Shown here: piece after piece, positions 16,972 to 25,557 of the stretch
Position numbering within the stretch: the first letter of the stretch is position 1
How the letters are laid out: each line of letters begins with the position of its first letter
Source: Cellulomonas fimi ATCC 484
GTDB taxonomy: Bacteria > Actinomycetota > Actinomycetes > Actinomycetales > Cellulomonadaceae
Direction of reading: 5' to 3'
Assembly: GCF_000212695.1 (NCBI RefSeq)
Contig: NC_015514.1
Span: forward strand, 2,480,001-2,544,000
Length of the DNA: 64,000 nucleotides
The notes under the pieces: generated by a model
What the model saw: the letters and a program-made list of their open reading frames with translations, nothing else
What the model was told of the DNA's origin: nothing
Databases searched by the model: none
Translations under genes and position numbers: made by a program

Positions 16972-18176
16972 GGGTGTCCTTCCGGAAGGGGGTGGGCGGA
17001 CGCGTCGACGCGGCCCGTCCAGGGGTCGGTGCACAGGGTGCTGACCCGGGTCTCCACCGTAGTGCCCAGGCCCGCGAGGTCGGACTGCAGCGTGCGGGCC
17101 GCGTGCGCGAGCCAGGGCCACTCGGACGCGTAGTGCGCGAGGTCGACGAGGAAGGGCCGGGCGGCCCCGTCGCCCGCCTCGAACGCGGCTCGCTCGCGCA
17201 GCTCGGACGCCGGGTGGTGGCGCAGGTCCGCGGTGACGTACGCGTCGACGCCTGCGGCGCGGACGTCGTCGAAGAAGGCGTCACCCGATCCGCCGACGAC
17301 CGCGACGTGCTCGACGCGTCCGTCGGAGTCGCCCGCGAACCGCACGCCCTGGGCGGTCGCGGGGGTGGCCGCGGCGACGGCGGCCGCGAACGCGGCGAGG
17401 GTCGTCGGCCGCGCGAGCCGTCCCACGCGGCCCGTCCCGGTCGAGCCGGGCCACGACGCGAGCTCGAGCACGTCGAACGCGGGCTCCTCGTACGGGTGCG
17501 CCGCGCGCATCGCCGCCACGACCGCCGACCGCAGCCGCCGCGGGGCGACCATCTCGACGCGCGCCTCGACGACGCGGCTCGCGACGCCGACCTCGCCGAC
17601 CGCGGGCGACGCCCCGTCGAGCGGGGTGAACGTGCCCTCGCCCGTCGCCGTCCAGGCGCACCGCGCGTACCGGCCGACCGCTCCGGCACCGGCGGCGGCG
17701 AGCGCGTCCACGAGCCGCTCCGCGTCGGCGACCGGGACGAACACCACGTGCTTGTCGAGCGCCTCCGCGGCGTCGGCCTGCAGGGGCCGGGTGTCGACGA
17801 GCCCGACGGCCTCGGCGAGCGCGTCCGCGACTCCCCCGGCGGCCGCGTCGGCGTTGGTGTGCGCCGTGTAGAGGGCGACCCCGGACCGCACGAGCCGGTG
17901 CAGCAGCGCACCCTTGAACGTCGTCGCGGCGACCGAGTGGACGCCGCGCAGCAGCAGCGGGTGGTGCGTCACGACGAGGTCCGCACCCCACGCCACCGCC
18001 TCCTCGACCACGTCGGCGACGGGGTCGACCGCGAGCAGCACCCGCCGGACCTCCTGCGCGGGGTCGCCCGCGACCAGGCCGACCGCGTCCCACGACTCCG
18101 CCGTCGAGGGCGGGTAGCGGCGCTCGAGCGCGCGGACGACGTCGGAGAGACGAGGGGCGGTCACCGGGGCGCTCAC
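16968..18176 (-). CDS. Nif3-like dinuclear metal-centre protein
   Basis: NIF3/YbgI-family proteins form hexameric rings with a di-metal site; many act as GTP cyclohydrolase I-like or unknown hydrolases. The product has the signature HHPLLLRGVHSVAATTFKG, AHTNADAAAGGVADALAEAVGL, AAHPYEEPAFDVLEL in a PII-like insert and DLRHHPASE near the end. GTG 18176 was chosen over GTG 18185 because a TAGCGT box sits 7 nt upstream, giving 402 residues. It overlaps the downstream zinc-ribbon gene by 4 bp. Confidence 0.9.
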   Translation of the reverse strand: MSAPVTAPRLSDVVRALERRYPPSTAESWDAVGLVAGDPAQEVRRVLLAVDPVADVVEEAVAWGADLVVTHHPLLLRGVHSVAATTFKGALLHRLVRSGVALYTAHTNADAAAGGVADALAEAVGLVDTRPLQADAAEALDKHVVFVPVADAERLVDALAAAGAGAVGRYARCAWTATGEGTFTPLDGASPAVGEVGVASRVVEARVEMVAPRRLRSAVVAAMRAAHPYEEPAFDVLELASWPGSTGTGRVGRLARPTTLAAFAAAVAAATPATAQGVRFAGDSDGRVEHVAVVGGSGDAFFDDVRAAGVDAYVTADLRHHPASELRERAAFEAGDGAARPFLVDLAHYASEWPWLAHAARTLQSDLAGLGTTVETRVSTLCTDPWTGRVDASAHPLPEGHP

Positions 18177-18183
18177 GGCACGC

Positions 18184-18189
18184 ACGCTA
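18184..18189 (-). promoter_or_regulatory. -10 box (TAGCGT) before the Nif3-like gene
   Basis: On the minus strand TAGCGT ends 7 nt before GTG 18176 with no ribosome site, predicting a leaderless transcript. Confidence 0.5.
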
Positions 18190-18212
18190 CCGGCGTGCCC
18201 GCGCGGCCCGCG

Positions 18213-19058
18213 TCACCGCAGCGACGTCACCGGGTCGCCCACGTGGACGCGTCCGGTGGTGACGGGCACGACCCGCACGCCGAACCACGTCCGGCCGTCC
18301 GCGCGGCGGTGCCGCGCGAGCGTCCGGACTGGCTCCTTGGTGGTGACGAGCGCGTCGAGGTCGATCGTCGTGAGGCTGCACCGGTCGCACCGCTCGGAGA
18401 ACCGCAGCTCGACGTCGCCGACCCGCAGGCCCGCCCACGTGTCCTCCTCGAACGGCTCCAGGTCGCCGCCGACGACGAGGTTCGGCCGGAACCGCTCCAT
18501 CGGCAGCGGCGGTCGCGACGGCCCGTCGGGGTCCGCGGACTCGCGTGCGGCATCGGCGATCCAGCCGTTCAGCGCCGCCATCGACGCCACGGTCGTGACG
18601 AGCAGCGGCCCGGCGTCGGCGAGCGCCATCGTGTCGCCCGGCAGGCCGCCGTGCGACTCGCTCACCGTCCGGCGCCGCGGGTCGTCGAGCCACACGAGCC
18701 GGACGGGCCGCCCGAGCGCCTCGGACAGCCACGCATCGGCCCGCGGGCCGCCGGACGTCGCCCGGTCGAGCCGGGACAGCCCGACGGGCACGTCCGCGAC
18801 GCCACCCGCGGGCTCGGCGACCTCCAGGTCGGGCAGGCCCGCCGCCGCCAGCCGGATCCCGCCGTCGACAGGCGTCGCGCGCACGCCCAGCATGCGCGGG
18901 AGCTCACGCGCCGTGAGCACCTCCCCGTCGGGGAGCACGACCATCCACCGCCGGTCCCCCTGCACGCCCCACGCGAGCACGTCCGCTGCCGGCACGTCGA
19001 CGCCGCGCAGCGACTTCACGGGATAGACGCACACCGACGCGACGTGGGGACCGACCAT
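18213..19058 (-). CDS. MOSC-domain molybdoenzyme (mARC-like)
   Basis: The 281-residue product has a MOSC N-terminal beta barrel (HVASVCVYPVKSLRGVDVPAA, GDRRWMVVLPDGEVLTARE) and a C-terminal MOSC domain with the candidate Mo-ligand cysteine motif FSERCDRCSLTTIDLDALVTTKEP. This resembles mitochondrial amidoxime-reducing-component and YcbX-type reductases that reduce N-hydroxylated compounds. The redox partner is not encoded next to it. ATG 19058 follows a TAGCGT box by 7 nt. Confidence 0.88.
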   Translation of the reverse strand: MVGPHVASVCVYPVKSLRGVDVPAADVLAWGVQGDRRWMVVLPDGEVLTARELPRMLGVRATPVDGGIRLAAAGLPDLEVAEPAGGVADVPVGLSRLDRATSGGPRADAWLSEALGRPVRLVWLDDPRRRTVSESHGGLPGDTMALADAGPLLVTTVASMAALNGWIADAARESADPDGPSRPPLPMERFRPNLVVGGDLEPFEEDTWAGLRVGDVELRFSERCDRCSLTTIDLDALVTTKEPVRTLARHRRADGRTWFGVRVVPVTTGRVHVGDPVTSLR

Positions 19059-19065
19059 CCGCCGG

Positions 19066-19071
19066 ACGCTA
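19066..19071 (-). promoter_or_regulatory. -10 box (TAGCGT) before the MOSC gene
   Basis: TAGCGT on the minus strand ends 7 nt before ATG 19058, with the same hexamer and spacing as the Nif3-like gene. It is predicted to give a leaderless transcript. Confidence 0.5.
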
Positions 19072-19114
19072 GCAAGCGTCGGCCGGCACCGGCGCGTCGG
19101 CGCCCGTGCAGCGG

Positions 19115-19188
19115 TGGGCCCGGCCGGTTTCGAACCGGCGACCTCCGCGGTGTAAGCGCGGCGCTCTGACCAGCTGAGCTACAGGCCC
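19115..19188 (-). tRNA. tRNA-Val (anticodon TAC)
   Basis: The minus strand folds as a full cloverleaf. The acceptor is GGGCCTG/CGGGCCC with one G-U pair, the D arm GCTCAGCTGGTCAGAGC, the anticodon arm CCGCG-CTTACAC-CGCGG, and the T arm GCCGG-TTCGAAA-CCGGC. The discriminator is A, and only CC of CCA is encoded. Confidence 0.95.
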
Positions 19189-19301
19189 GTCGTCGGACGC
19201 CCGACGGTCGGTGACCGCGGCGTGCGACGGGCGCACAGCCTACCGGGGTGCAGGTCGGGGCGGGTGCCCGCCGAGCAGGACCGCGGAGGGAGCCTGCCCG
19301 C

Positions 19302-19769
19302 TCAGGCCGTCAGGTCGGCGATCGCGGCCCGGTACGCCGCGAGGTCGCGCGCCTGCCCCGCGGGGTTCACGACGGACCAGCGCACGACACCCTCGGCGTC
19401 GAGGAGGAAGCTGCCGCGCAGCGGGCGGCCGTGCGTCTCGTCGAAGACGCCGTACGCTCGCGCGACGTCGCCGTGCGGCCAGAAGTCGGACAGCAGGTCG
19501 AAGCCGTAGCCCTCCTGCTCGCGCCATGCCCGCAGCGTGAACACCGAGTCGCAGGAGACGACGAGGACCCGCACGCCGGCGTCGTCGAACGCGGCGATGT
19601 TGTCGCGGATCTCGCACAGCTCGCCCCGGCAGGTCCCGGAGAAGGCGAAGGGCACGAACACGACGACCACGGGGGTGCCCCGCAGCTCGCTCAGCGTGAC
19701 TGGCGACCCGTGGGTGTCGGTGAGCGTGAAGTCGGGTGCGACGTCGCCGACGGAGGGGACGCCGCTCAC
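19302..19769 (-). CDS. Peroxiredoxin, AhpE-like
   Basis: Thioredoxin-fold peroxidase that reduces H2O2 and organic peroxides through a reactive cysteine. The 155-residue product has PVVVVFVPFAFSGTCRGELC with peroxidatic C47 and a second cysteine C52. It also has LLSDFWPHGDVARAYGVF, closely resembling mycobacterial AhpE. AhpE itself lacks the second cysteine; the C-x4-C spacing is that of BCP/PrxQ atypical two-cysteine enzymes. It overlaps the DUF3052 gene by 4 bp and is probably cotranscribed with it. Confidence 0.92.
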   Translation of the reverse strand: MSGVPSVGDVAPDFTLTDTHGSPVTLSELRGTPVVVVFVPFAFSGTCRGELCEIRDNIAAFDDAGVRVLVVSCDSVFTLRAWREQEGYGFDLLSDFWPHGDVARAYGVFDETHGRPLRGSFLLDAEGVVRWSVVNPAGQARDLAAYRAAIADLTA

Positions 19770-20188
19770 TTCCCGCGGCCGCGCGTGCCGAGACGCGTCG
19801 CGGACCAGTCGGCGGCGACGGCGAACGTCGTCATGGCGTGCAGACCGCTCGTCGTCGCGGCCTCCTCGATGTCGCTGTGCGACACGTGACCGGGGCGGCC
19901 GGACTTCGGGGTGAGGACCCAGATGACGCCGTTGTCCTCGAGCACGGTCATCGCGTCGACGAGGACGTCGGTGAGGTCGCCGTCGTCGTCGCGGAACCAG
20001 ATGAGGACGCCGTCGGTGACGTCGTCGTAGTCCTCGTCCACGAGGTCCGACCCGGTCACGTCCGTCAGGGCGTCACGGAAAGCCTCGTCGACGTCGTCGT
20101 CGTACCCGAACTCCTGGATCACCTGACCCGCGGTGAACCCCAGACGCGCTGCCACCTGCGAGGCGGCGTCGTCCGTGCTGGATGACAC
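19766..20188 (-). CDS. DUF3052 family protein
   Basis: This is a 140-residue acidic protein conserved in actinobacteria and typically found near aceE. It shows the family pattern LGFTAGQVIQEFGYDDDVDEAFRDALTD, GVLIWFRDDDGDLTDVLVDAM, GVIWVLTPKSGRPGHVSHSDIEEAA and TTFAVAADWSATRL. The function is unproven. GTG 20188 was chosen because it has an AAGGGA ribosome site upstream and fits the family length. It is divergent from aceE and overlaps the peroxiredoxin start. Confidence 0.93.
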   Translation of the reverse strand: MSSSTDDAASQVAARLGFTAGQVIQEFGYDDDVDEAFRDALTDVTGSDLVDEDYDDVTDGVLIWFRDDDGDLTDVLVDAMTVLEDNGVIWVLTPKSGRPGHVSHSDIEEAATTSGLHAMTTFAVAADWSATRLGTRGRGK

Positions 20189-20524
20189 GTCCCGACCGAT
20201 CCCTTCGTCGCGCCGTCCCCCGACGGGACGACCTGCTGATGTCCGCACACCGTAGCCCACCGCACGACGGCAGGCCCTGGCAAGGGACGGCGCCGCGGCG
20301 TGTCCCCCGCGCGGGCGACCCGCGCGCTCCTGACCGGCGCGGGCGGTGTCACGGACGTCACGTGGCCCGAGGACCGGGACGGTGTGACTTTAGGCCCGGG
20401 TCGGACCGAGAATGGGGCCGATCACCCGCACCCGTGGTCGCGCCCACGCGCACCACGGTGACGGGGCCAGATGCGCGCCGGGGCCACGAGGCCTGCGCGT
20501 GCGGACGAGAGGCAAGGAGCACCG
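20189..20524. promoter_or_regulatory. Divergent control region between DUF3052 and aceE
   Basis: This 336-bp stretch separates the minus-strand DUF3052 gene from aceE. It should hold both promoters. I see no gene, strong palindrome or clear -35/-10 pair. An AGGCAAGGAG ribosome site for aceE lies at its right end. Confidence 0.4.
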
Positions 20525-23269
20525 GTGGCTTCCATCGACGAGACGGGCCCGCTGATCGGCGGCCTGCTCAGCCAGGTCCCCGACATCGACCCCGCCGAGA
20601 CCGGCGAGTGGCTCGAGTCGCTCGACGGGCTCATCGAGGACAAGGGCGGGCCGCGCGCGCGCTACGTCCTGCTCAGCATGCTGCGCCACGCGCGGCAGCG
20701 GAACGTGGCGATCCCGGCCTCGCTCAACACGCCGTACGTCAACACGATCGCGGTGCACGACGAGCCGTACTTCCCCGGTGACGAGGTCATCGAGCGGCGT
20801 TACCGCTCGTGGATCCGCTGGAACGCGGCCGTCATGGTGACGCGCGCGCAGCGCCCCGGCGTCTCGGTCGGCGGGCACATCTCGTCGTACGCGTCGGTCG
20901 CGACGCTCACCGAGGTCGGCCTCAACCACTTCTTCCGTGGGAAGGACCACCCGGGCGGCGGCGACCAGGTCTACTTCCAGGGCCACGCCTCCCCCGGCGT
21001 GTACGCGCGCGGCTTCCTCGAGGGCCGGCTCACGGAGCACCAGCTCGACGGCTTCCGGCAGGAGCTGTCGCACCCCGGCGGCGGCCTGCCGTCGTACCCG
21101 CACCCGCGCCTCGCGCCGGACCTGTGGGAGTTCCCGACGGTGTCGATGGGCCTCGGCCCGGCCTCGGCGATCTACCAGGCGTGGACCAACAAGTACCTGC
21201 ACAACCGCGGGATCAAGGACACGAGCCAGCAGGACGTGTGGGCGTTCCTCGGCGACGGCGAGATGGACGAGCCCGAGTCGCGCGGCATGCTGCAGCACGC
21301 GGCGCAGCAGGGCCTGGACAACCTCACGTTCGTCGTCAACTGCAACCTGCAGCGCCTCGACGGCCCGGTCCGCGGCAACGGCAAGATCATCCAGGAGCTC
21401 GAGGCGCAGTTCCGCGGCGCGGGCTGGAACGTCATCAAGGTCATCTGGGGCCGCGAGTGGGACGTCCTGCTCAACGCCGACAAGGACCGCGCGCTCGTGC
21501 ACCTCATGAACACGACGCCCGACGGCGACTTCCAGACGTACCGCGCGGAGAACGGCGCGTTCATCCGCGAGCACTTCTTCGGCCGCGACCCGCGCACGAA
21601 GCAGCTCGTCGAGAAGATGACGGACGACGAGATCTGGGCGCTCAAGCGCGGTGGTCACGACTACCGCAAGCTCTACGCCGCCTACAAGGCTGCGCGCGAG
21701 CACACGGGCCAGCCGACCGTGATCCTGGCGCACACGATCAAGGGCTACGGCCTGGGCTCGGGCTTCGCGGGCCGCAACGCGACGCACCAGATGAAGAAGC
21801 TCAAGGTCGACGAGCTCAAGACGCTGCGCGACTCGCTGCACATCCCGATCTCGGACGAGCAGCTCGAGGCGAACCCGTACCTGCCGCCGTACTACCACCC
21901 GGGGCAGGACGACGAGGGCATCCAGTACCTCCTGGAGCGCCGCCGCCAGCTCGGCGGCTTCGTCCCGGAGCGCCGCTCGACGCACAAGGCCGTCACCCTG
22001 CCCGAGGCGAAGGTCTACGAGGGCCTCGCGAAGGGCTCGGGGCACCAGGAGGTCGCCTCGACCATGGCGCTCGTGCGTCTGTTCAAGGACCTCGTGAAGG
22101 ACAAGGAGTTCGGTCACCGCCTGGTGCCGATCATCCCGGACGAGGCCCGCACGTTCGGCCTGGACTCGATCTTCCCGAGCGCGAAGATCTTCAACACGAA
22201 CGGCCAGAACTACATGGCCGTCGACCGGGAGCTCATGCTCTCGTACAAGGAGTCCGAGGCCGGGCAGATCATGCACACCGGCATCAACGAGGCCGGCTCC
22301 GCGGCCGCGTTCCAGGCCGTAGGCACGTCGTACGCGACGCACGGCGAGCCGCTGATCCCGTTCTACTTCTACTACTCGATGTTCGGGTTCCAGCGGACGG
22401 GCGACCAGTTCTGGGCCGCGGGCGACCAGATGGCGCGCGGGTTCCTCATCGGCGCGACGGCCGGCCGCACGACGCTGACGGGCGAGGGCCTGCAGCACGC
22501 CGACGGCCACTCCCCGCTGCTGGCGGGCACGATGTCGCACGTCGTCCACTACGACGCCGCGTACGGCTACGAGCTGCGGCACATCGTCAAGGACGGCATC
22601 GAGCGCATGTACGGGGAGGGTGACGGCCGCGACAAGGACGTCATCTACTACCTGACGGTCTACAACGAGCCCATGGTCCAGCCGGCCGAGCCGGAGGGCG
22701 TCGACGTTGAGGGCATCCTCAAGGGCATCTACCTGCTGTCCCCGGCCGAGGGCGACGGGCCGCGCGCCCAGATCCTGGCGTCGGGCGTGGCGGTGCCGTG
22801 GGCGCTCGAGGCGCAGAAGCTGCTCGCCGAGGACTGGGGGGTGCGCGCCGCGGTGTGGTCGGTGACGAGCTGGAACGAGCTGCGTCGCGACGGCCTCGCC
22901 GCCGACCAGCACGCGTACCTGCACCCGGGCGAGGAGCCCCGGCAGGCGTACCTCACGCAGAAGCTCGCCGGCGCGGAGGGTCCGTTCGTCGCCACGACGG
23001 ACTACGACCACCTCGTCGCCGACCAGGTGCGCGCGTGGGTGCCCGGCACGTACGCGACGCTCGGCGCCGACGGCTTCGGGTTCTCGGACACGCGCGCCGC
23101 GGCCCGTCGCCACTTCAAGATCGACGGCCCGTCGACGGTCGTGCGCGTGCTGCAGCAGCTCGCGCGCACGGGAGCCGTCCCGGCGGAGGCGCCGGCGCAG
23201 GCGATCGAGCGCTACCGCCTGCACGACGTCACGGCCGGCACGTCCGGCAACACGGGCGGCGACTCCTGA
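20525..23269 (+). CDS. aceE: Pyruvate dehydrogenase E1 component (homodimeric)
   Basis: AceE decarboxylates pyruvate on thiamine diphosphate and passes the acetyl group to lipoyl E2, feeding the TCA cycle and fatty acid synthesis. The 914-residue length is standard for single-chain E1. The ThDP motif is visible as [12 protein letters not shown] followed about 30 residues later by [18 protein letters not shown]. Other E1 stretches are [23 protein letters not shown] and [17 protein letters not shown] 20525 ([13 protein letters not shown]) follows an AAGGAG ribosome site, so the further-upstream frame is not used. E2 and E3 are not adjacent. Confidence 0.97.
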   Translation: MASIDETGPLIGGLLSQVPDIDPAETGEWLESLDGLIEDKGGPRARYVLLSMLRHARQRNVAIPASLNTPYVNTIAVHDEPYFPGDEVIERRYRSWIRWNAAVMVTRAQRPGVSVGGHISSYASVATLTEVGLNHFFRGKDHPGGGDQVYFQGHASPGVYARGFLEGRLTEHQLDGFRQELSHPGGGLPSYPHPRLAPDLWEFPTVSMGLGPASAIYQAWTNKYLHNRGIKDTSQQDVWAFLGDGEMDEPESRGMLQHAAQQGLDNLTFVVNCNLQRLDGPVRGNGKIIQELEAQFRGAGWNVIKVIWGREWDVLLNADKDRALVHLMNTTPDGDFQTYRAENGAFIREHFFGRDPRTKQLVEKMTDDEIWALKRGGHDYRKLYAAYKAAREHTGQPTVILAHTIKGYGLGSGFAGRNATHQMKKLKVDELKTLRDSLHIPISDEQLEANPYLPPYYHPGQDDEGIQYLLERRRQLGGFVPERRSTHKAVTLPEAKVYEGLAKGSGHQEVASTMALVRLFKDLVKDKEFGHRLVPIIPDEARTFGLDSIFPSAKIFNTNGQNYMAVDRELMLSYKESEAGQIMHTGINEAGSAAAFQAVGTSYATHGEPLIPFYFYYSMFGFQRTGDQFWAAGDQMARGFLIGATAGRTTLTGEGLQHADGHSPLLAGTMSHVVHYDAAYGYELRHIVKDGIERMYGEGDGRDKDVIYYLTVYNEPMVQPAEPEGVDVEGILKGIYLLSPAEGDGPRAQILASGVAVPWALEAQKLLAEDWGVRAAVWSVTSWNELRRDGLAADQHAYLHPGEEPRQAYLTQKLAGAEGPFVATTDYDHLVADQVRAWVPGTYATLGADGFGFSDTRAAARRHFKIDGPSTVVRVLQQLARTGAVPAEAPAQAIERYRLHDVTAGTSGNTGGDS

Positions 23270-23284
23270 CGGTCACGTCCTGAC

Positions 23285-23327
23285 GGACGAGGGCCCGCGG
23301 CGGGTGATCCGCCGCGGGCCCTCGTCC
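23285..23327. terminator. Strong bidirectional hairpin terminator after aceE
   Basis: An 18-bp perfect stem (GACGAGGGCCCGCGGCGG and its complement) flanks a GTGAT loop. It sits between the convergent aceE and TPR-like genes. There is no U-tract, as is usual in GC-rich actinobacteria. Confidence 0.8.
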
Positions 23328-23371
23328 GTGCGGGTGCGGTGCAGGGGTCCGCACCCGCGGCTCGTGCCGGC

Positions 23372-24058
23372 TCAGGTGCCGGGGATGGTCTGCTCCGCGT
23401 GCGCGACGACGCGCGCGAGCTCGGTGCGCAGGTCGGCGACGGCGGCCTGGTCGGGGTACAGGTCGAGCGAGGCGACGTGCTGCTTGGCCTCGAGCGGCCG
23501 GCCGGCCTCGACGGCGGCGAGGACGAGGTGCCGGGCGACCTCGGGGTCGTGCTCGCGCGGCCGCCAGTGCCCGACGCCGAGCCCGAGGGCGTCGACGGGC
23601 TGCCCCGCCTCGCGCAGCAGCGCGAGCGACTCGACCAGGGCGCGACCCGACGGGTCCCGCTCGGAGGCCGTGGTGAGGCGACGCAGCGTGCCCTCGTGGT
23701 CGTCGCGGACGGACAGCCGGGCGACCTCGATGAGCGGGTACCAGGCCCGGGGGTTGCCGGCGAGCTCCTCGCCGAGCGCCCACACGGCCAGGTCGGCGGC
23801 GCGCTCGCGCTCGTCGTCCGTCGTGGGCGCGGCGAGCGGGTCCTCCTCGGACCCGGACTCGGCGGCGCGGCGGCGCACGATCTCGGCGAGGGCCGCGAAC
23901 GCCCGCTCGTTGTTGGGGTCGTCGCTCAGCATCGAGCGCAGGGCGTCCTCGTGCAGGGTGTCCCCGCGCCGCGCGGCCGAGGTCGGTCGACGGGCTCCGA
24001 CGCGCGAGGCCGAGCTCGGCCGACGCATCAGCTGGCGAAGTCGAGGCAGGAGAGCCAT
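23372..24058 (-). CDS. TPR-like hypothetical protein
   Basis: The 228-residue product has a basic N-terminus followed by helical-pair repeats (NNERAFAALAEIVRRRAAES, RAWYPLIEVARLSVRDDHEG, PEVARHLVLAAVEAGRPLEA) typical of tetratricopeptide-type proteins. It has no membrane segment. A TAGGGT box at 24065-24070 lies 6 nt before ATG 24058, predicting a leaderless mRNA. It is divergent from the FasR-like regulator gene, and the FasR-type element lies between them. The function is unknown. Confidence 0.7.
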   Translation of the reverse strand: MALLPRLRQLMRRPSSASRVGARRPTSAARRGDTLHEDALRSMLSDDPNNERAFAALAEIVRRRAAESGSEEDPLAAPTTDDERERAADLAVWALGEELAGNPRAWYPLIEVARLSVRDDHEGTLRRLTTASERDPSGRALVESLALLREAGQPVDALGLGVGHWRPREHDPEVARHLVLAAVEAGRPLEAKQHVASLDLYPDQAAVADLRTELARVVAHAEQTIPGT

Positions 24059-24130
24059 GTGGGGACCCTATCCGTTGGCCGGGCGGCGCACCCGGCCCGA
24101 TCCCGGCCTTTCCTCGACCGTCGCGCGCGC

Positions 24131-24150
24131 CTTTGTCGACTTCCCACAAG
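24131..24150. promoter_or_regulatory. Predicted FasR operator upstream of fasR
   Basis: CTTTGT-N8-CACAAG (TTGT/ACAA dyad) spans exactly 20 bp. The same element with identical spacing lies upstream of fabD at 25472. Here it would cover the -35 region of the fasR promoter, which suits autoregulation. Confidence 0.6.
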
Positions 24151-24159
24151 CGCGCCTCC

Positions 24160-24165
24160 TATGCT
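24160..24165 (+). promoter_or_regulatory. -10 box (TATGCT) before fasR
   Basis: TATGCT ends 7 nt before ATG 24173, which picks that ATG over the one at 24161 (inside the box). A leaderless transcript is predicted. Confidence 0.5.
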
Positions 24166-24172
24166 CCCCCCT

Positions 24173-25459
24173 ATGCCCGGACCTTCGCACGGCGGACGCC
24201 CGCCGACCGGCGCGGAGGCCGCCCGGCCCACCGACGCCGCCCCCGCGCGACGCCGCCGGACGGCGGAGCCGACCGACCCCGCCGACGCCGCGACCGCCGA
24301 GACCCAGCGGCGCGTGCGGGAGGGGTCCGGCCTGCTCGCCGCGGCAGCCATGCGTCGCCTCGACGAGGACCTCGACTGGTACCGCTCGCTGCCGGCGGAG
24401 GACCGCTCGTGGGTCGGGCTCGTCGCACAGGCGGGCATCACGGCGTTCGTCACGTGGTTCATGGACCCGACGCGCCCCCCGCACGGCGTCGGCGACATCT
24501 TCGCCACCGCGCCGCCTGAGCTCACGCGGTCCATCTCGCTGCAGCACACGCTGCAGCTCGTGCGCGTCGTCGTGGACGTCGTCGAGGCGAACAGCGACCG
24601 GCTCGCGGCCCCCGGGGACGAGCGTTCGCTGCGCGAGGCGGTGCTGCGCTACTCGCGGGAGGTCGCGTTCTCGGCGGCCGAGGTGTACGCCCGGGCGGCG
24701 GAGGTCCGCGGCGCGTGGGACGCGCGGCTCGAGGCTCTGGTCGTGGACGCGATCGTGCGCGGCGACGTCGACGACGCGCTGCGCTCGCGCGTCGCGGCGC
24801 TCGGGTGGAGCGGCCGCGGCTCGACGCTCGTCATCGTCGGCACGACCGCGTCGCCGCTCGACGACGTGCGCGCGGCCGACCTGCGCCGGGCCACCCGGCG
24901 GGCCGCGGACGACGCCCTCGTCGGCATCCACGGCGACCGGCTCGTCGTGCTCGTCGGCGGCGAGGGCGACCTGCGGGGCGCCGTGACCGCGCTGCTCCCC
25001 CGGTTCGGCCCGGGGCCCGTCGTCGTCGGCCCCGAGGCGCGGGACCTGGCCGACTGCGCCCGGTCCGCACGTGCGGCGCTCGCCGGTCTGGCCGCGGCCG
25101 CCGCCTGGGCCCAGGCGCCGCGCCCGGTGCAGGCCGACGACCTGCTGCCCGAGCGCGTGCTCGTCGGCGACGTCACCGCGCGCCGCGCGCTCGTCACGCG
25201 CGCGTACGCCCCGCTCGCGGCGAACCAGGGCTCGCTGCTCGAGACGCTGTCCGCCTACCTCGGCGCCGGACGGTCGCTCGAGGCGGCCGCCCGGACGCTG
25301 TACGTGCACCCGAACACGGTGCGCTACCGCCTGCGCCGCGTCGCCGACGTCACGGGCTGGGACCCTCTCGACGCGCGCGAGTCCTACGTGCTGCAGACGG
25401 CCCTTGCGCTCGGCCTGCTGGAGGACGCGGGCGCCCCGTCGGTCGTCGAGCGGCCGTGA
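24173..25459 (+). CDS. fasR: PucR-type transcriptional regulator of fatty acid synthesis (FasR-like)
   Basis: In Streptomyces, FasR is a PucR-family activator encoded directly upstream of fabD and needed for fab operon expression. This 428-residue protein has the same position and architecture. It has a Pro/Ala-rich N-terminus, a central helical domain (LDWYRSLPAEDRSWVGLVAQAGITAFVTWF), a GGDEF-like middle domain and a C-terminal PucR HTH (LETLSAYLGAGRSLEAAARTL, YVHPNTVRYRLRRV). Matching dyads in front of both fasR and fabD support the assignment. The assignment rests on context plus family, not on a search. Confidence 0.85.
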   Translation: MPGPSHGGRPPTGAEAARPTDAAPARRRRTAEPTDPADAATAETQRRVREGSGLLAAAAMRRLDEDLDWYRSLPAEDRSWVGLVAQAGITAFVTWFMDPTRPPHGVGDIFATAPPELTRSISLQHTLQLVRVVVDVVEANSDRLAAPGDERSLREAVLRYSREVAFSAAEVYARAAEVRGAWDARLEALVVDAIVRGDVDDALRSRVAALGWSGRGSTLVIVGTTASPLDDVRAADLRRATRRAADDALVGIHGDRLVVLVGGEGDLRGAVTALLPRFGPGPVVVGPEARDLADCARSARAALAGLAAAAAWAQAPRPVQADDLLPERVLVGDVTARRALVTRAYAPLAANQGSLLETLSAYLGAGRSLEAAARTLYVHPNTVRYRLRRVADVTGWDPLDARESYVLQTALALGLLEDAGAPSVVERP

Positions 25460-25471
25460 CCGTCTCGCGTG

Positions 25472-25491
25472 CTTTGTAGGAGTCGCACAAG
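25472..25491. promoter_or_regulatory. Predicted FasR operator upstream of fabD
   Basis: CTTTGT-N8-CACAAG repeats the element at 24131 with the same 8-bp centre length. It lies 66 bp before the fabD GTG, a distance that suits activator binding upstream of the promoter. Confidence 0.6.
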
Positions 25492-25557
25492 GCGTCGCGA
25501 GAACGTTGGTGCGCGCCACGAGGCCGGGGGGCGGGACCGGCACGGCAAGGTGGTCAG

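Noticed and set aside
20390..23224. 944-aa minus-strand open frame
   Set aside because: It lies antisense to aceE; the plus-strand aceE motifs are unambiguous and the minus frame has no family features.
24161..24172. ATG 24161 as the fasR start
   Set aside because: It lies inside the TATGCT -10 box; ATG 24173 has the right 7-nt spacing.
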